Source: Dryocosmus kuriphilus
Taxonomy: Eukaryota > Arthropoda > Insecta > Hymenoptera > Cynipidae
DNA: 64,000 nucleotides
Assembly (NCBI GenBank): GCA_038277395.1
Contig: CM076194.1
Location: forward strand, 129,647,505 to 129,711,504
Direction: 5' to 3'
A program made the translations under genes and the position numbers. Of the stretch, positions 1 through 10,320 are shown in pieces; position 1 is the stretch's first letter, and each line of letters opens with the position of its first letter. The notes beneath the pieces were generated by a model. The model was not told the DNA's origin, searched no databases, and saw only the letters and a list, made by a program, of their open reading frames with translations.

Positions 1-827
1 TTGCTTTTCAAGCAACCCATCCCTCACATCAAGGGATATAGTCTGGGTATCCCACTTGTCTCCCAGGATATCCCAGGCACACCTTAGGATATTCTGAGGA
101 TATCGCGGATTATATCCTACAGGGCGAAAGTGTCGATATTTCTGAAATGTCCCGAGTATATCTCAGAATATCCTGAGGATATTCCATTAATGCCTAATTT
201 TATATGCCAAGGATGTTCCCAAGATATCCCGATTACATAATTTGGTATATTCCTCGAAATTCATGTATATCTACTGCAAATTATATGTTTATTCAATTGT
301 GCGATTAAAATAACTCATTATTTAAGAATATTAAGGTATTAAAAGCATGAATACATACAAAATCTATCTATACGAAGAACACGCAAAGCCAATTGAAGAC
401 GCTCCAACTTCTCACTGATCAACTAAATCCGTGTGAAAGTATCTAGTCTATCGGACCTATCTCTTATTTCATACTTTCGGGACTCTCCTTTAAAAACTAA
501 GTAGCGAAAAATTCTGAAATTTTCAAGAAAAACCTCTGTTTTATGTCCTTCTATGGCCTCTCAGTTTTTTTTTAGATTGTAAGAAACGTTTAGCCGCTTA
601 GGTAAACTATGTGGCATTTTCGATACCTTGGAATAGGTCTTACGTGCATAATATACTAATATCAATTTCAATTACCTCAACTTCGAAATAGTCAACCTAT
701 TTCTAATTGCACAGCCAGTTAGATAGCACTATAAAAAATCTATATTCCCAATTTGAAAAAAATTCCTAAGAAAATGACTCCACCCTTATAATACCTTAAG
801 TATTTTTTCCGAAAATGTTGTACAAGG

Positions 828-962
828 CCGTATCTACGTTCACCGAAATTCGGTCATCGTAGAACAAATAATTTCGGTGAGCCCAGGTAAACTGGAAAGG
901 GGAGCTAGGTTCACAGAAATTAGGTGAGCTTAGCCGAAATATTTTCGGTGAACCTAGATACT
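828..962 (+). repeat. Short repeat built from TTCACCGAAAT palindromic modules
   Basis: Contains several copies of TTCGGTGAAC / GTTCACCGAA in both orientations. A related segment lies at 35365-35460 on the opposite strand, sharing CTACGTTCACCG, GTAGAACAAAT and TTTTCGGTGAAC blocks. It looks like an old dispersed repeat. Function unknown. Confidence 0.45.
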
Positions 963-1094
963 TTGTTTGTAAAAAGTATAACATCATAAAGCTCAAATAA
1001 CAGGGTCGTCACTAGGTCCTTACCACTCATCATTGCTTAAAAGTGAAAAAGCAAAGGCGCCCCTAGCAATGTGACAAAGAGTTAAAAATATATA

Positions 1095-1808
1095 GGGGAG
1101 AGTGCTCTCAATTGAATAGGTTCCTCAACCGAATAACAACATTATCAGAAAGAGATTGTTTCATAATGTGTTTTCCCAATTATTTGTCGTTATTAAATTT
1201 AAAAATATAAAAAATGTGTTTTCTGCATGGCGAAGTAACTTTTATTTTCTGGTAATTTTTCAGTTTTCACAGAGATAAAATATGTTTGAATTGTTTTTTT
1301 TTTGTTCCTTGTATTCGCAGAAGAGTTGACTTTAAAAATTTCCACAGCAGGGTCTCCTAATTTTGAGGAAAAACGTAATTAATATGTTTTTATTGACAGT
1401 GTCATATGTCCCGATATGGATAATTCGCGAAAGGCTAGATTTGTATGCTGAAGTGATTTTTTTATGTTTGTACGACTGAGTGTTACAAACTAAAAAGTTA
1501 GAAATAAATGAACATATACCAACGTGTACCTTGCCTACCTAATAATAATGATAAATACGGCGGAGGTTGAAGCTAACGTATTTTTCACAAAATAATTAAA
1601 AATATTATTAGATTAATATAAAAACATTACTGGTTCTGAAAAAGATTAATTATGGACACATATCTGATTTAATCTATGTTGATATGCCTGTATTGTTTAA
1701 ACGAATGTTTTATCTTCAGTTTGGTACCTAATACTCTCCTTTTTTGCTTCAAATGTTTAAGTATTATGATGTTAAAACTTCTCTTATCCAGTTCAGGACA
1801 CTCTCCCC
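1095..1808. mobile_element. 714-bp MITE with GGGGAGAGTG termini
   Basis: The termini GGGGAGAGTG (1095-1104) and CACTCTCCCC (1799-1808) are perfect 10-bp inverted repeats flanked by TATA on both sides, consistent with a TA or TATA target duplication. The interior is AT-rich and non-coding. It lies inside the older 18-2619 segment. The TA-type duplication suggests the Tc1/mariner group, but with no transposase this is only a suggestion. Confidence 0.5.
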
Positions 1809-1821
1809 TATATCATGTGTG

Positions 1822-1822
<1 letters not shown>

Positions 1823-1871
<49 letters not shown>
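1823..1871. repeat. (TA)n microsatellite
   Basis: About 24 TA units just outside the right end of the MITE. Confidence 0.95.
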
Positions 1872-1874
<3 letters not shown>

Positions 1875-2639
1875 TCAAACAATAACATAAAATTAATAAT
1901 GAACAAAAAATGAATAAAATCAAGTCAAAAGCAATTAAGAGTGTATTAAGTGAGTATTTTCAATTTCTTTTAGCTTTACTAATCCACTTTTTGATCATTA
2001 ATCTAATTTTTTATCTGTAAAACACTATTCTTTTCAAGTTAGATGTATTACGTTTTCTATATGAAATTAAATCACAATTATCCACGACAAAAGTAAAATA
2101 TTTCGGGAGCAAGAAAAAGGTGGCCATTTTTTAAATAGGTTTTCTTTTGTGTCCCTTTTTAAATTTAACTTTAATAATAAAACTGACTCAATTTACGAAA
2201 CGATAAAAAATTGATTAAGATTGCCGCAACTGCCCGAGTATAAAAACAAAATTTAAAAGTGCATGACATGTGTTTTGACATGTTTTCAATATGTTAAATT
2301 TAGAGGTTAGATGCAATAACGCAGCCAACTTCGAAAAAACCTCGAATATTCGAGATTTGCATAAAGCAGATTTTTTTCCAACGTATTTTTGTGAATGTTT
2401 ATTTTTTCAGGCATTCTACAAATTTTAATATGCATTCCAGTAATATTAGATTCCATTCCCAAAATTTTATATATCTCGCACAGGATATTTTAAGAACATC
2501 GTATGGGGCGGAAATGTCGATATCCTGAAAATATGCCACGAATACCGCGAGAGAATCTGGAAACATTTCTTGGGATATCCTAGGGATATGCCAAATATAT
2601 CATTTTGTTGTGAGGGATGTATAACAAAATCAACCCTTG

Positions 2640-3480
2640 ATATATCAAAATATGCTTAATCAAATTTTAACCTATTTAGTATCAATTTACACTGATGACA
2701 AAATCTAGAAGCACACTAAGGTAAATTAAAAATGTTACTACCCTTCTATCAAATCCATAAATCAAAAATCAGTACAAGAAAATTATCATGAGACAGTGGG
2801 AACTGTAGATTTATATAAAATTCAAATAGAGTGTTTAGAAAATGAATGAAAAGTACAATCTGGCGTTACACTCTCATACATTTGATAGGAAAAACTGAAT
2901 AAAAGGAACTGAATCTCGCACAGCTTTGAGGAGCGTTTTCCGGAGTAAATGGATTTAGAGAATGGCGTCAGATAAGTGTTTCGTGAATTAGTTTTCGTAT
3001 TTTCGTAGAAACGTCTTGCTGCTATTTCTGGGAATAAACCGTACTGGGACCCTCTTTTATCCCTACTTCCCCTGTCAGAAATGGATGCTAATCCTGGTAT
3101 TCAGGTTCGATAGCGGAACAACCTATAGAACAAGTGTCACTTCTAGTGGAAATGCACATTTTACTAGATTTGAAATTCTTTGCTGCTTCTAGAAAACACG
3201 AAAATTGATTCGTGAATTGTCTGTACACAGAGACCCTTCGTACCATTAATCCTCTCGACAGCTATAATAACGAACTTGGCTCGAGAGGAAGAAAGAGAGG
3301 CTAAGAGGCTCCTGTTTTCTCCAAGTGAGTTATTGCAGGCATCTTTTAGCAACGTGCGGACAATTTAATAAAAAATAAAACAATACTACCAGGCTAACAT
3401 TTTTATTACGAACCTTATTCGTTTCATTTTTTTATTTCTCTTTTTCTTAATTTCCTACTGCTCGATCCTGTCAGTTCCTC
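2640..3480. other. AT-rich stretch without recognised feature
   Basis: No convincing ORF, RNA gene or repeat was recognised. The only ORF (minus strand, 62 codons near 3.16-3.35 kb) has no recognisable motif. Confidence 0.6.
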
Positions 3481-3487
3481 ATTACTC

Positions 3488-3760
3488 ACAAGGAAGTTAG
3501 CCCAACAGTCTCTCGCCGATTTTGATAATATTGCAATATGTTATAGTACTTTGAAAAATAAGAGACATGTATTTTCTTTATCGGCCGATATTCGCTTTTC
3601 GGGGGTAAAATCCCCCCCTAAAACTCACCACCGAAAATCGTTTTTTTCGGAATATTTCATAAACGAATAAAGATATCGTAATAAAACCAACACCAGAATA
3701 TTTAGAACAAATTTTACAACAGAAGTAGAACAATAATAGTCGTCTTCAAAAAAGTGGTTT
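3488..3760 (+). repeat. Dispersed repeat, copy 1 (inverted partner at 19.7-19.98 kb)
   Basis: This segment matches 19715-19975 in reverse complement. Shared blocks include AAGGAAGTTAGCCCA, GCCGATTTTGATAATATTGC, the TATCGrCCGATAT region and the AAACGATTTTCG region. One edge is the AAGGAAGnTAGCCCA motif in both copies. Non-coding interspersed repeat of unknown class. Confidence 0.7.
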
Positions 3761-3989
3761 AGATAAAGCGATTTTTCGCACCAAGAACATCGAATTATAT
3801 TATGGCAATATTATTACAACCATTGATTTCACAATGTATTCCACAAGATCTGAAACTGAAATCTAAAGGATTTTCAAATTTCTCTGGCTTATTGAGAGGA
3901 TAACGACTCTTATACCATTAATATTCAAACAGATTTTGATATTGTGGAGATGAGAAATGATTATGAACTAACGAATGTAATTTAATTAT

Positions 3990-4260
3990 ATTATTTATTA
4001 TATGTAAATTTAAGTCTTCATCCATGATCATCACATTGTGAGAAAAATGTTTAACAAAATTTTTCTATACACGGAATCCATAAACATCTAATGGTTGGAT
4101 TGTACCAGTCGTTCCTGTAGGTATTATTTTGAGATGTACTGTTTTATCTCGTAGCGTAGCTTCTTGTGCAGCAGCAGGGCAGTAACCACTCCACGAATCC
4201 ATCAGCAGCATGCTTTTAGATCCAACATTAGGAAAATATATCTCTTTTAACCAAATTTGG
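3990..4260 (-). pseudogene. pogo/Tigger-type transposase, C-terminal catalytic part
   Basis: The minus strand encodes an LLMDSWSGY block followed by an IPTGTTGTIQPLDVY block. These are the second and third catalytic-aspartate neighbourhoods of the DDE_1 family (Tigger/pogo, jerky-like proteins). The segment is separated from the upstream coding part by about 160 bp (4262-4424) that looks like an intron or insertion, ending TTTACAG on the minus strand. An in-frame stop follows the SGKIT motif of the upstream part. It is a fragment of a dead DNA transposon. Confidence 0.7.
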
Positions 4261-4424
4261 AAATGAACTGTAAATGTTATTATAATGTTATGATGTTAGG
4301 TTTGTTGACCTGTGTTAGTTAATTTTTTCTTTTATGTTATTTGTTTTAATCTCCTGGTTTTCAATTATAACATACTGATTTTAGACTAATTATTTTTTAA
4401 GAGTAAGCAAAACGTCACTTTACC

Positions 4425-4873
4425 TCAAGTTATTTTTCCAGATTTTGAAGATGTAACGTATACGTTTGTAGGTCTGAACAAACTTTGTGAGACAGTTGGT
4501 CCAAACTCTCCACTTTGTTTCTTCAAAATTAAAAATAAAGGCGATAATAATTTTCCTTTAGCCGAAATTATTGGGTGTACTGTATAGCTGTGAGTTGTAG
4601 ATGATACTGATTGTACAAGACATTGTATTTGTATCTGTCCTTCGATCGTCAATGTCCGTGCAGAATGCATCTCTAATTGGAAACCACTCTGATCGGAGTG
4701 AAATGTATTTTGAATTCCTATTTCATTAATTAATGTCTTTACTTCTGTTACAGAATCTAGTGCTTTTGTTTTCAAATAATTTTTACCTTCTACACTTCCT
4801 CTTGTTATAAATTTGTTGATTTTTCTTGAAACTATTCTGTGAGATAGAGATTTCTTACATTTTTGAAGCCAGT
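4425..4873 (-). pseudogene. pogo/Tigger-type transposase, middle part
   Basis: Minus-strand coding sequence with FHSDQSGFQLEMHSARTL and STTHSYTVHPIISAKGKLL, typical of the N-terminal half of the DDE_1 catalytic domain; the first catalytic Asp is the D in SDQSGF. The conserved ASKSGKmT-like end appears as SSKSGKIT and is followed at once by a stop. The N-terminal side is cut at 4873 by the BEL LTR; the missing upstream sequence resumes at 10592, beyond the retrotransposon. The apparent first 24 or so codons of the longer ORF here come from the LTR, not from the transposase. Confidence 0.8.
4869..4873. repeat. Target site duplication of BEL element (left)
   Basis: CCAGT here and CCAAT at 10592-10596 flank the two LTRs. 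They are 5 bp with one mismatch, the size expected for BEL/Pao. Both lie in the Tigger reading frame. Confidence 0.65.
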
Positions 4874-5144
4874 TGTTATTGAGAGGAGTTCGAGGTGTAG
4901 GTGAAACACAATGAAAGATGGGATTCACTCGTTTAAACAATACTTTTTTGTAGCAAAAAGCCAAATCTCGACATTAGAACCGTCTCACGTGCGCACTCTT
5001 CGGTACGTAGCACAAGACTGCCTCGCCTGACCCACCTTTTCTTCCCAGCTCAATCAAGCAATAATAACAAAGAAGCAGCCTTCTCAAAATAAACAAATCC
5101 GTTTCAGATATAATCATATGTGTCTTGCTCTATTCGCAACAACT
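4874..5144 (-). repeat. BEL 3' LTR
   Basis: 271 bp, beginning TGTTATTGAG on the plus strand. It matches 10321-10591 without indels in the parts compared and with roughly fifteen substitutions by eye, suggesting a moderately old insertion. The inner terminal base has changed (CAACT instead of CAACA). Confidence 0.9.
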
Positions 5145-6438
5145 AAATTAAATACAAAATTTAACTATATATGTTCCGAGTGGAATTTTAAAATTCCTTC
5201 ATAATTTACATAGAGGTACGAAGATTATATTAGTTGAGTTTTCTCAAGCAATAAACGACTGTTCGACTCATTTTGGAAAGCTTCTTAAATCCTAAGAAGA
5301 CTATTAGAATGAAAGACGATGGGTTCATGTTATAAATCCACTGGTAGATTTAAGCTGTTTTCTGTTTCCGAAATATCCTCTCTCGATCTGTTGCACCAAG
5401 AATGTTTCACTTGAACCATACAATAAACTCGCAGATAGTAATCTTTACGTCGAAGTCTGGACCTCAATAAACTAAAATTTGTAATTTTCACAACTAGATT
5501 TACTATCGTTCTCACTGTAAATTTATGACAATCCTAGCTTAGGATAGGTTCTTATTGCCCTGCGCACCTTTCTAACACATTAGGATCGAAACGACCCTGA
5601 CGATTTTAATATAAGCTGTTTCAATATACAATTGCCACTCAATTTGAGTTTTACGTTAAAATCTTCACTGTCAAAGGAAGACGTGTCTAAGTACCTCCAC
5701 TACTAGCTTTAACCAATCATCATGTACTTCGACAACCCTCCCCACTTTAAAATTAAGAGTCTTAGAGCTGTTCATGATCATCCCTGCTCGTCAAAGTTAG
5801 TTATATCTTGAGTTCTCGACCGATACCTTTCGAGCTCTTGTATAGTCGGACAATTTCAATCTTTACTTGCAATATCTTTTTAGTCCAGTTTACGTGTCAC
5901 ACCCTAAATTAATTATGTTTTACAATAAACTTAAGTGAAAATTACAATAAAGTGTTTCACCAATCATTATCACCCTATTACGAACGATATAGACAATATA
6001 TATTTCTGAAGTAAATTAAATTGGTTCTGGAACATTCCTCCGACCCGTACGGGAGCTATGGCTTCCGTACCATCTCCATGAATATCTGCTCATTTAATTG
6101 GAACTGCAATCGAATTTTTTGTTCTGGCTTGAGACCTCGTTTGAACAGCTGCAAACGATCAACAATTCTCCTCGTTCTTCCCCTACTTTAGGTAAATAAT
6201 AATATTCTCTTAATAGGAGATACCTGTTAAGTGCCCAATTCTCATACATCGTTATTTGCATGTGCCATTGATCTGTTAGTCCATAAATGGCTAAGTGCCT
6301 TTCTCTCACAGTCATTTATGTACAACCTTGTGTATCAATCTCTTGGCTCATAAAGTGCCAAGTGCCTTTATAATTCTTGCCAGACTAAAGTTAGTCAAAT
6401 AGCATGGAGCCTCAAACAACTAACCGATATGTTTCGAT
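5145..6438 (-). other. BEL 3' untranslated/unknown region
   Basis: Lies between the integrase stop and the 3' LTR. No env-like or other domain was recognised. A 73-codon minus-strand ORF at 6094-6315 has no visible motif. No clear polypurine tract is seen next to the LTR, so this end may have decayed. Confidence 0.5.
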
Positions 6439-6936
6439 TTACGAATCATCTTTGCTGCCTATTAGTTTTACTAGTTTATTCGCTGGTCTCTTTAAGTAAT
6501 GCCCATTGGCCGTTCGCACTTCTACCACCCGCACTCGGTTATCTTGCCCTGGAAATACCTTCAATACCACGCCCTTAATCCACGAAGTTCTTTGAACTCT
6601 ATTGTCAACCACCAGGGTAACATCTCCTATTTTTAATTGATCGGTTTCCGCGGTCCATTTTTTTCTGGGCAATAGTGTTGGAAGATATTCCCTGAGCCAG
6701 AGTCTCCAAAATGAAGCCGCAAAATATTGAGCGATTTCCCACTGTTTTCGCGGACATTTGCTTTGCTCGTCGTACCTCTGAAACACAGCGCTTCCGGAAG
6801 AGTTGTTGACGTGTGTTAAGGGACGCGAATTCACGCTATGTTCAACCTCTGTTAACAATGTGTTGAGGACTTCCTCCGTACTAGTTTTCCCCATGCTCCT
6901 CCCATGTGGGGAGCAGATGGAGGAATGAAGTGCCAT
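6439..6936 (-). pseudogene. BEL/Pao integrase C-terminal region
   Basis: Encodes the end of the integrase core plus the BEL-specific C-terminal domain (DUF5641-like): an NSRPLTHV block, then FWRLWLREYLPTLLPRKKW, LKIGDVTLVVDNR, and a KGVVLKVFPG / VVEVRTANG / LKRPANKLVKL series ending the polyprotein. It overlaps the preceding ORF (to 6852) in another frame, so a frameshift separates it from the catalytic core. Integrase would insert the cDNA into host DNA; this copy is inactive. Confidence 0.88.
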
Positions 6937-7664
6937 TGTATTAGATTTTTGATCGCAAAGTCTTGCTGAATCTCTAAATCTAATTTTTGTAAAGCTTCCT
7001 CTAGCTCACGCTCTGCACCTCTAAAATTTGTACCGTTATCCGAATAAATAGAAACCGACTGACCTCTTCTTGCGGACATGCGGCGAATGGCCATTATTGC
7101 TGAGTCTGCATTTAAACTATACGTTAATTCGAGATGAATTGCCTTAGTAGTAATGCATGTAAAGAGCGCACCCCATCTCTTCTCACGACGTCGCCCGATT
7201 CTGACCCACATAGGACCGAAATAGTCTAAAGCGGTGTGGCTGAAAGGTCGTTCTTGATACACTAGTCTTGCGGGGGGCAATTTTCCCATTATAGGTTTTA
7301 AAGGATTTGCCTTTTTTATGCGACAAAAATTACATTTTCCCGCAGTGGGTCGCAATGAGTTTCTAAGGTTGAGGATCCAATATTTCTGTCGTTTCTCGTT
7401 TAGAACTAAGTTGCTACTCGCATGCTTGGATTTTTCGTGATAGTCCTTTAACATTAATCTAGTTATCGGATGCTTTCCGTCCAATATTACAGGACAATTT
7501 CTAAAAGTAACGTTGTCTATTTTATTTACCCTGCCTTGTTCTTTCATAAGACAGTCTGTGTCGATTGTCGGCATTAGTGGCAAAAGGCTACTCTTCCCTA
7601 TTGGTTTCTGATTTTCTAAAGTCCTTATTTCTTCCCCAAAACTCTCTCGCTGTAATTTTTTCAA
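6852..7664 (-). pseudogene. BEL/Pao integrase zinc-binding and catalytic core
   Basis: A 270-codon frame. An H2C2-type zinc-binding module is visible (HPITRLMLKDYHEKSKH near residues 65-81, CNFC at 111-114). The rve core has the first catalytic Asp in ALDYFGP (about residue 147) and the second in YSDNGTNF (about 209). The usual Trp-Glu at the third catalytic position reads GGAWGKLV here (near 255-262), so the catalytic Glu appears replaced by Gly. It is followed by a frameshift into the C-terminal ORF. Between this frame and RNase H (7665-7903) the coding sequence can still be followed (a FSSWEKLLRSLAWVY block) but has stops. Confidence 0.9.
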
Positions 7665-7903
7665 TAACAGATTTTCTGCTTACGATATGTAATTCAAAGA
7701 AAATTTCGTCTTTTCCTTTTACCATCTGTCTTTGGCTACATACACCCAGGCCAAACTACGCAAAAGCTTCTCCCAGGACGAGAATCTCGAAAAGTCAATT
7801 GTAATTTACTCCGTAGCATTTGTTAACATTCCTACAAAATTATCTCCCTTGTCTGTCCTTACTAAGTCAAGGTCCACCTCAGTAGGCACAAAAGTCCGCT
7901 AGG

Positions 7904-8395
7904 TCAATTGGATTCGTTCTCTTTTAAAAATGATAGTCCACAGAACCACGGCTCATTTTTCCATAGTAGGGTGTTCGAAATTCTCGTGGCATCATCTGTT
8001 GGATTTTGTTTGGGGGCAAGCCATCTCCATTCGGAAAGCTTAGTTAATTCGTCAATCTCTCCTAGGCGATTGGGCACGAATATATTGGGTTTTCTAGGGC
8101 CCGATTTTAACCAAAGTATCACTGTACGTGAGTCAGACCAAAAAATTCGTCTATTTATTTGATATGTGTGTTCGTCTTGTACTGCTAGTCTACTTCCTAG
8201 TAAGGCTGCTTGAAGTTCAAGCTTAAGGATTGATGGTGATATAACTCTCCAATAACCTACTGCCGCGTAGGCTTTCATGTTTGCATCACAATAAATGTGC
8301 AATTCTAGGTGTTTTATTTCTAAGCTAGACTTTAAGTAACATCTTGAGATTGAAATAGAATTTAGTATTTTAATTCCGTTACCCAAGCTACCCAT
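7904..8395 (-). pseudogene. BEL/Pao RNase H region
   Basis: A 163-codon frame with LHIYCDANMKAYAAVGYW (first acidic residue of RNase H), LKLELQAALLGSRLA (Glu in helix), RIFWSDSRTVILWLKS (third acidic residue), and EWRWLAPKQNPTDDATR, the usual BEL/Pao end block. RNase H removes the RNA strand of the RNA:DNA hybrid in reverse transcription. It overlaps the RT frame by about 30 bp in a different frame, so a frameshift joins them in this copy. Confidence 0.9.
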
Positions 8396-8853
8396 TTCTC
8401 AAATTTGACATCTCTTAGAGGTGTATCCCAACCTATCCCACTCACCCATACATCTTGCATGAGAATTTTAGATTGGATAACGAAAGGATTCAGAAAACCG
8501 AGCGGATCAAAAACTGACACTATTATTCGTAGCAATTCTCCTTTCGTCGGCCTTCTTAAACCTTTCAAAAGTCCGTGTGGTATTTTCTCTAAACCCACAT
8601 TGAAATTAAGTGTATCCGATTGTGTATTCCATTCGAGCCCGAGAGCTTTTTCCGGTTCTTCTTCATAGTTATTTTTCCCGAGACTGACTACAGTTTTGTC
8701 GTGATTGGCTGATAGTACCTCGCTTAAAGCATGTGGACTGTTACTTTTCCATTCGTGCATGTGAAAACCTCCCTTCAGATTAATATGTGTGATTTCTTTA
8801 ATTATTTTTATCGATGCTTCTTCGGATACGTAGCTTATCAAAAAATCTTCCAT
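8362..8853 (-). pseudogene. BEL/Pao reverse transcriptase, thumb/connection part
   Basis: Starts with MEDFLISY, the region just after the palm catalytic loop, and runs through the thumb/connection: KALGLEWNTQSDTLNF, RRPTKGELLRIIVSVFDPLG and FLNPFVIQSKILMQDVW, all typical of BEL/Pao. The upstream half of the RT lies at 10003-10267, beyond the inserted small LTR element, which entered at the catalytic loop. Confidence 0.88.
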
Positions 8854-8854
8854 A

Positions 8855-8908
8855 TGTGAGAGGAAAGACCAAAGGATAAAAAATAGTTAGGCGATTCTCA
8901 ATCAACGG
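8855..8908 (-). repeat. Terminal direct repeat of small LTR element (left)
   Basis: 54 bp, same as 9949-10002 with one mismatch. Confidence 0.85.
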
Positions 8909-9198
8909 GCACATTTATTTATCGGTTCACGTACACGACACATATATACGATATCGCGAGAGCTCGCCCGAACGCCTTACTTCTTGCTCGCTCGGAGTCG
9001 TTCTGCTCCGTTCCGCTTCCGCGGCGCTGTTTACACATACACATACTAGAAGGCGCACGCATACCAACATATACACGAACAAGGACATCACGCCCTCTAA
9101 CATTCGGCCATCCTACATATATGTTTGCCCTCAAACATTAATAATAAATAGTTATACAATACAAAGGTCATGTCAAGAGTTACAAACTTTTCTTCTTT

Positions 9199-9684
9199 TT
9201 AATATACAATAAAATCTTTAAATTTCTTTGGTAATCTTTTAGGACGAGGTGGAGCAGTTTCTGGCTCCTTAGTCTTCGCAACATTCTTATCACTAATACA
9301 AACATCATCATCGCGAGTAGACTCATTATCTTCGTCACAATCCAATTCACTTTCCACTTCAAGAATCCAAGCACTCGCTTCTTCGAATCTTTCGTTTCCC
9401 AGAAACTCACGCACAAACACACGCGGATCAAAGGAACTAACTTGCGCCGACGAGGGCTGTTCTGGCACTACTGGTGATGCACGCGACAAATTTTGTAGAA
9501 GAGTCTGTTGGTTTTCGAGGATTTGGGAGATTGCTCCCAAGGTCACGACCATGGTCACGACCATCCACCCTCTGGTGGATTTTGTGGTGTCGAAGCTCGT
9601 TGGGCGCGGACCTCGTTGAGAATCTGTTGAAAGCGTTCTCCCTCTTCTCTCCGTCTCGTCTTCTGGCGCTCGACTTCTGCCCAT
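9199..9684 (-). pseudogene. Gag/pol-tail remnant of the small LTR element
   Basis: The part from about 9570 down to 9204 appears meaningful: a helical Gln/Leu-rich stretch (ISQILENQQTLLQNLSR), FDPRVFVREFLGNERFEEA, an acidic stretch, and a basic tail PPRPKRLPKKFKDFIVY just before the stop. That tail resembles the extreme C-terminus of LTR-retrotransposon polyproteins. It is in a different frame from the ORF at 9555-9863 and overlaps it. A short tandem duplication, ATGGTCGTGACC twice, lies at the frame junction. It probably represents gag joined to the pol end by an internal deletion. The long upstream part in this frame is likely a shadow. Confidence 0.45.
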
Positions 9685-9863
9685 GCTTTCCGGAGCTCCT
9701 CCTCTCGGCGTTGAAATTCCAGCTGTATTTGGTCGGGATTCATCCCCTCGGGAATCGAGTTCATAGAGAGGTCTCGCTGGAATTGCTCGAAAGGGTCTCG
9801 GCTTCCATTTTGGCCGCCGCTCGCTCCCCTCGCAGAGTTCTGCCCTCCCGCGCCATCCGCCAT
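9555..9863 (-). CDS. Gag-like N-terminal ORF of the small LTR element
   Basis: A 102-codon ORF starting at the first ATG after the right terminal repeat and the primer-site-like sequence (minus strand). It begins MADGAGGQNSARG, is Gly/Gln-rich at the N-terminus, then strongly charged and helical (EFQRREEELRKAWAEVERQK, probable coiled coil, residues about 45-85). No zinc knuckle or protease is present. Position and composition suggest the N-terminus of a Gag polyprotein; the following frame (9204-9570) may be its shifted continuation. Locally GC-rich compared with the surrounding DNA. The family cannot be named by eye. Confidence 0.5.
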   Translation of the reverse strand: MADGAGGQNSARGASGGQNGSRDPFEQFQRDLSMNSIPEGMNPDQIQLEFQRREEELRKAWAEVERQKTRRREEGERFQQILNEVRAQRASTPQNPPEGGWS

Positions 9864-9948
9864 CTTGATTTCAAAATTGGCCTTTCAACACACGTGCTGC
9901 GAGATTTTACTTCGCGTGAACAGATTTTTTTAAATCCCACTTCTGAAT

Positions 9949-10002
9949 TGTGAGAGGAAAGACCAAAGGATAAAAAACAGTTAGGCGATTCTCAATCAAC
10001 GG
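9949..10002 (-). repeat. Terminal direct repeat of small LTR element (right)
   Basis: 54 bp copy of 8855-8908. It is immediately followed by the BEL RT coding sequence. Confidence 0.85.
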
Positions 10003-10267
10003 AATTATTTATTATTGCTGTTACGGCTTCTGGATTGGTATGTTGAAATTCTTTCGTGTTTATGTCTTTGATGTATATTGCGCTACGAGGGGAAGATTTA
10101 GATCCAAAAATTAATGACTTCATTACAAATTCATCTGGAGACCAATTCCTATCTCTTCCTCTCCATAAAAAACGTTGCGCATCGCAATTCTCCTCCCTTA
10201 GTTGAACTCTTAGGAACATGTCTTTTATGTCGCCTTTGATGGCTATAGGGTATTGTCTAAAACGCAT
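10003..10267 (-). pseudogene. BEL/Pao reverse transcriptase, palm N-terminal part
   Basis: Encodes IAIKGDIKDMFLRVQL (palm motif A, catalytic Asp in GDIKDMF), AQRFLWRGRDRNWSP, and FGSKSSPRSAIYIK (motif B region), ending in NPEAVTAIINNS just before the catalytic loop, where the small LTR element is inserted. It starts within the RT: everything N-terminal (gag, protease, RT fingers) is absent, and the primer-site region begins about 35 bp upstream of the ATG. The ATG at 10267 is probably not a natural start. Confidence 0.88.
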
Positions 10268-10300
10268 AAGATTCCCAATCCAATCCCAATCCCCCTAATC

Positions 10301-10318
10301 CCCCTGGTTTCGGCACCA
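10301..10318 (-). promoter_or_regulatory. Putative primer binding site of BEL element
   Basis: The minus strand reads TGGTGCCGAAACCAGGGG starting 2 bp inside the 5' LTR. The leading TGG pairs with a tRNA 3' CCA end. The tRNA species was not identified. Confidence 0.65.
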
Positions 10319-10320
10319 CA

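Larger units (their letters stand above)
18..2619. mobile_element. Degenerate TIR-bounded repeat rich in GATATCC-like motifs
   Basis: An 11-bp inverted repeat (CATCCCTCACA at 18-28, TGTGAGGGATG at 2609-2619) bounds the segment. Both ends carry related GGATATCC/GATATC-rich stretches and a shared GTCGATATyyyTGAAA block in opposite orientation. No transposase ORF was seen, so it would be an old non-autonomous DNA element. No target duplication is clear. A chance short inverted repeat is possible, but the matching subterminal sequence argues against that. Confidence 0.35.
8855..10002 (-). mobile_element. Small LTR element (TRIM-like or internally deleted) inside BEL RT
   Basis: A 54-bp direct repeat marks both ends (8855-8908 and 9949-10002; one mismatch seen), beginning TGTGAGAGGAAAG and ending CTCAATCAACGG. 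The BEL RT reading resumes on both sides with essentially no coding lost. Next to the right repeat the minus strand reads TTCAGAAGTGGGATTT, like the complement of a tRNA-Leu 3' region, a plausible primer site. It contains a gag-like ORF and the C-terminal tail of a polyprotein. Either it is a TRIM-type element with very short LTRs or one LTR has been truncated. No clear target duplication was found. Confidence 0.65.

Noticed and set aside
1676..1885. 69-codon ORF with a Tyr-Ile tail
   Set aside because: The tail is the TA microsatellite, and the rest is AT-rich with no motif.
4425..4964. Tigger ORF start at 4964
   Set aside because: The first codons lie in the BEL LTR (4874-5144); the true upstream coding sequence is at 10592-10720.
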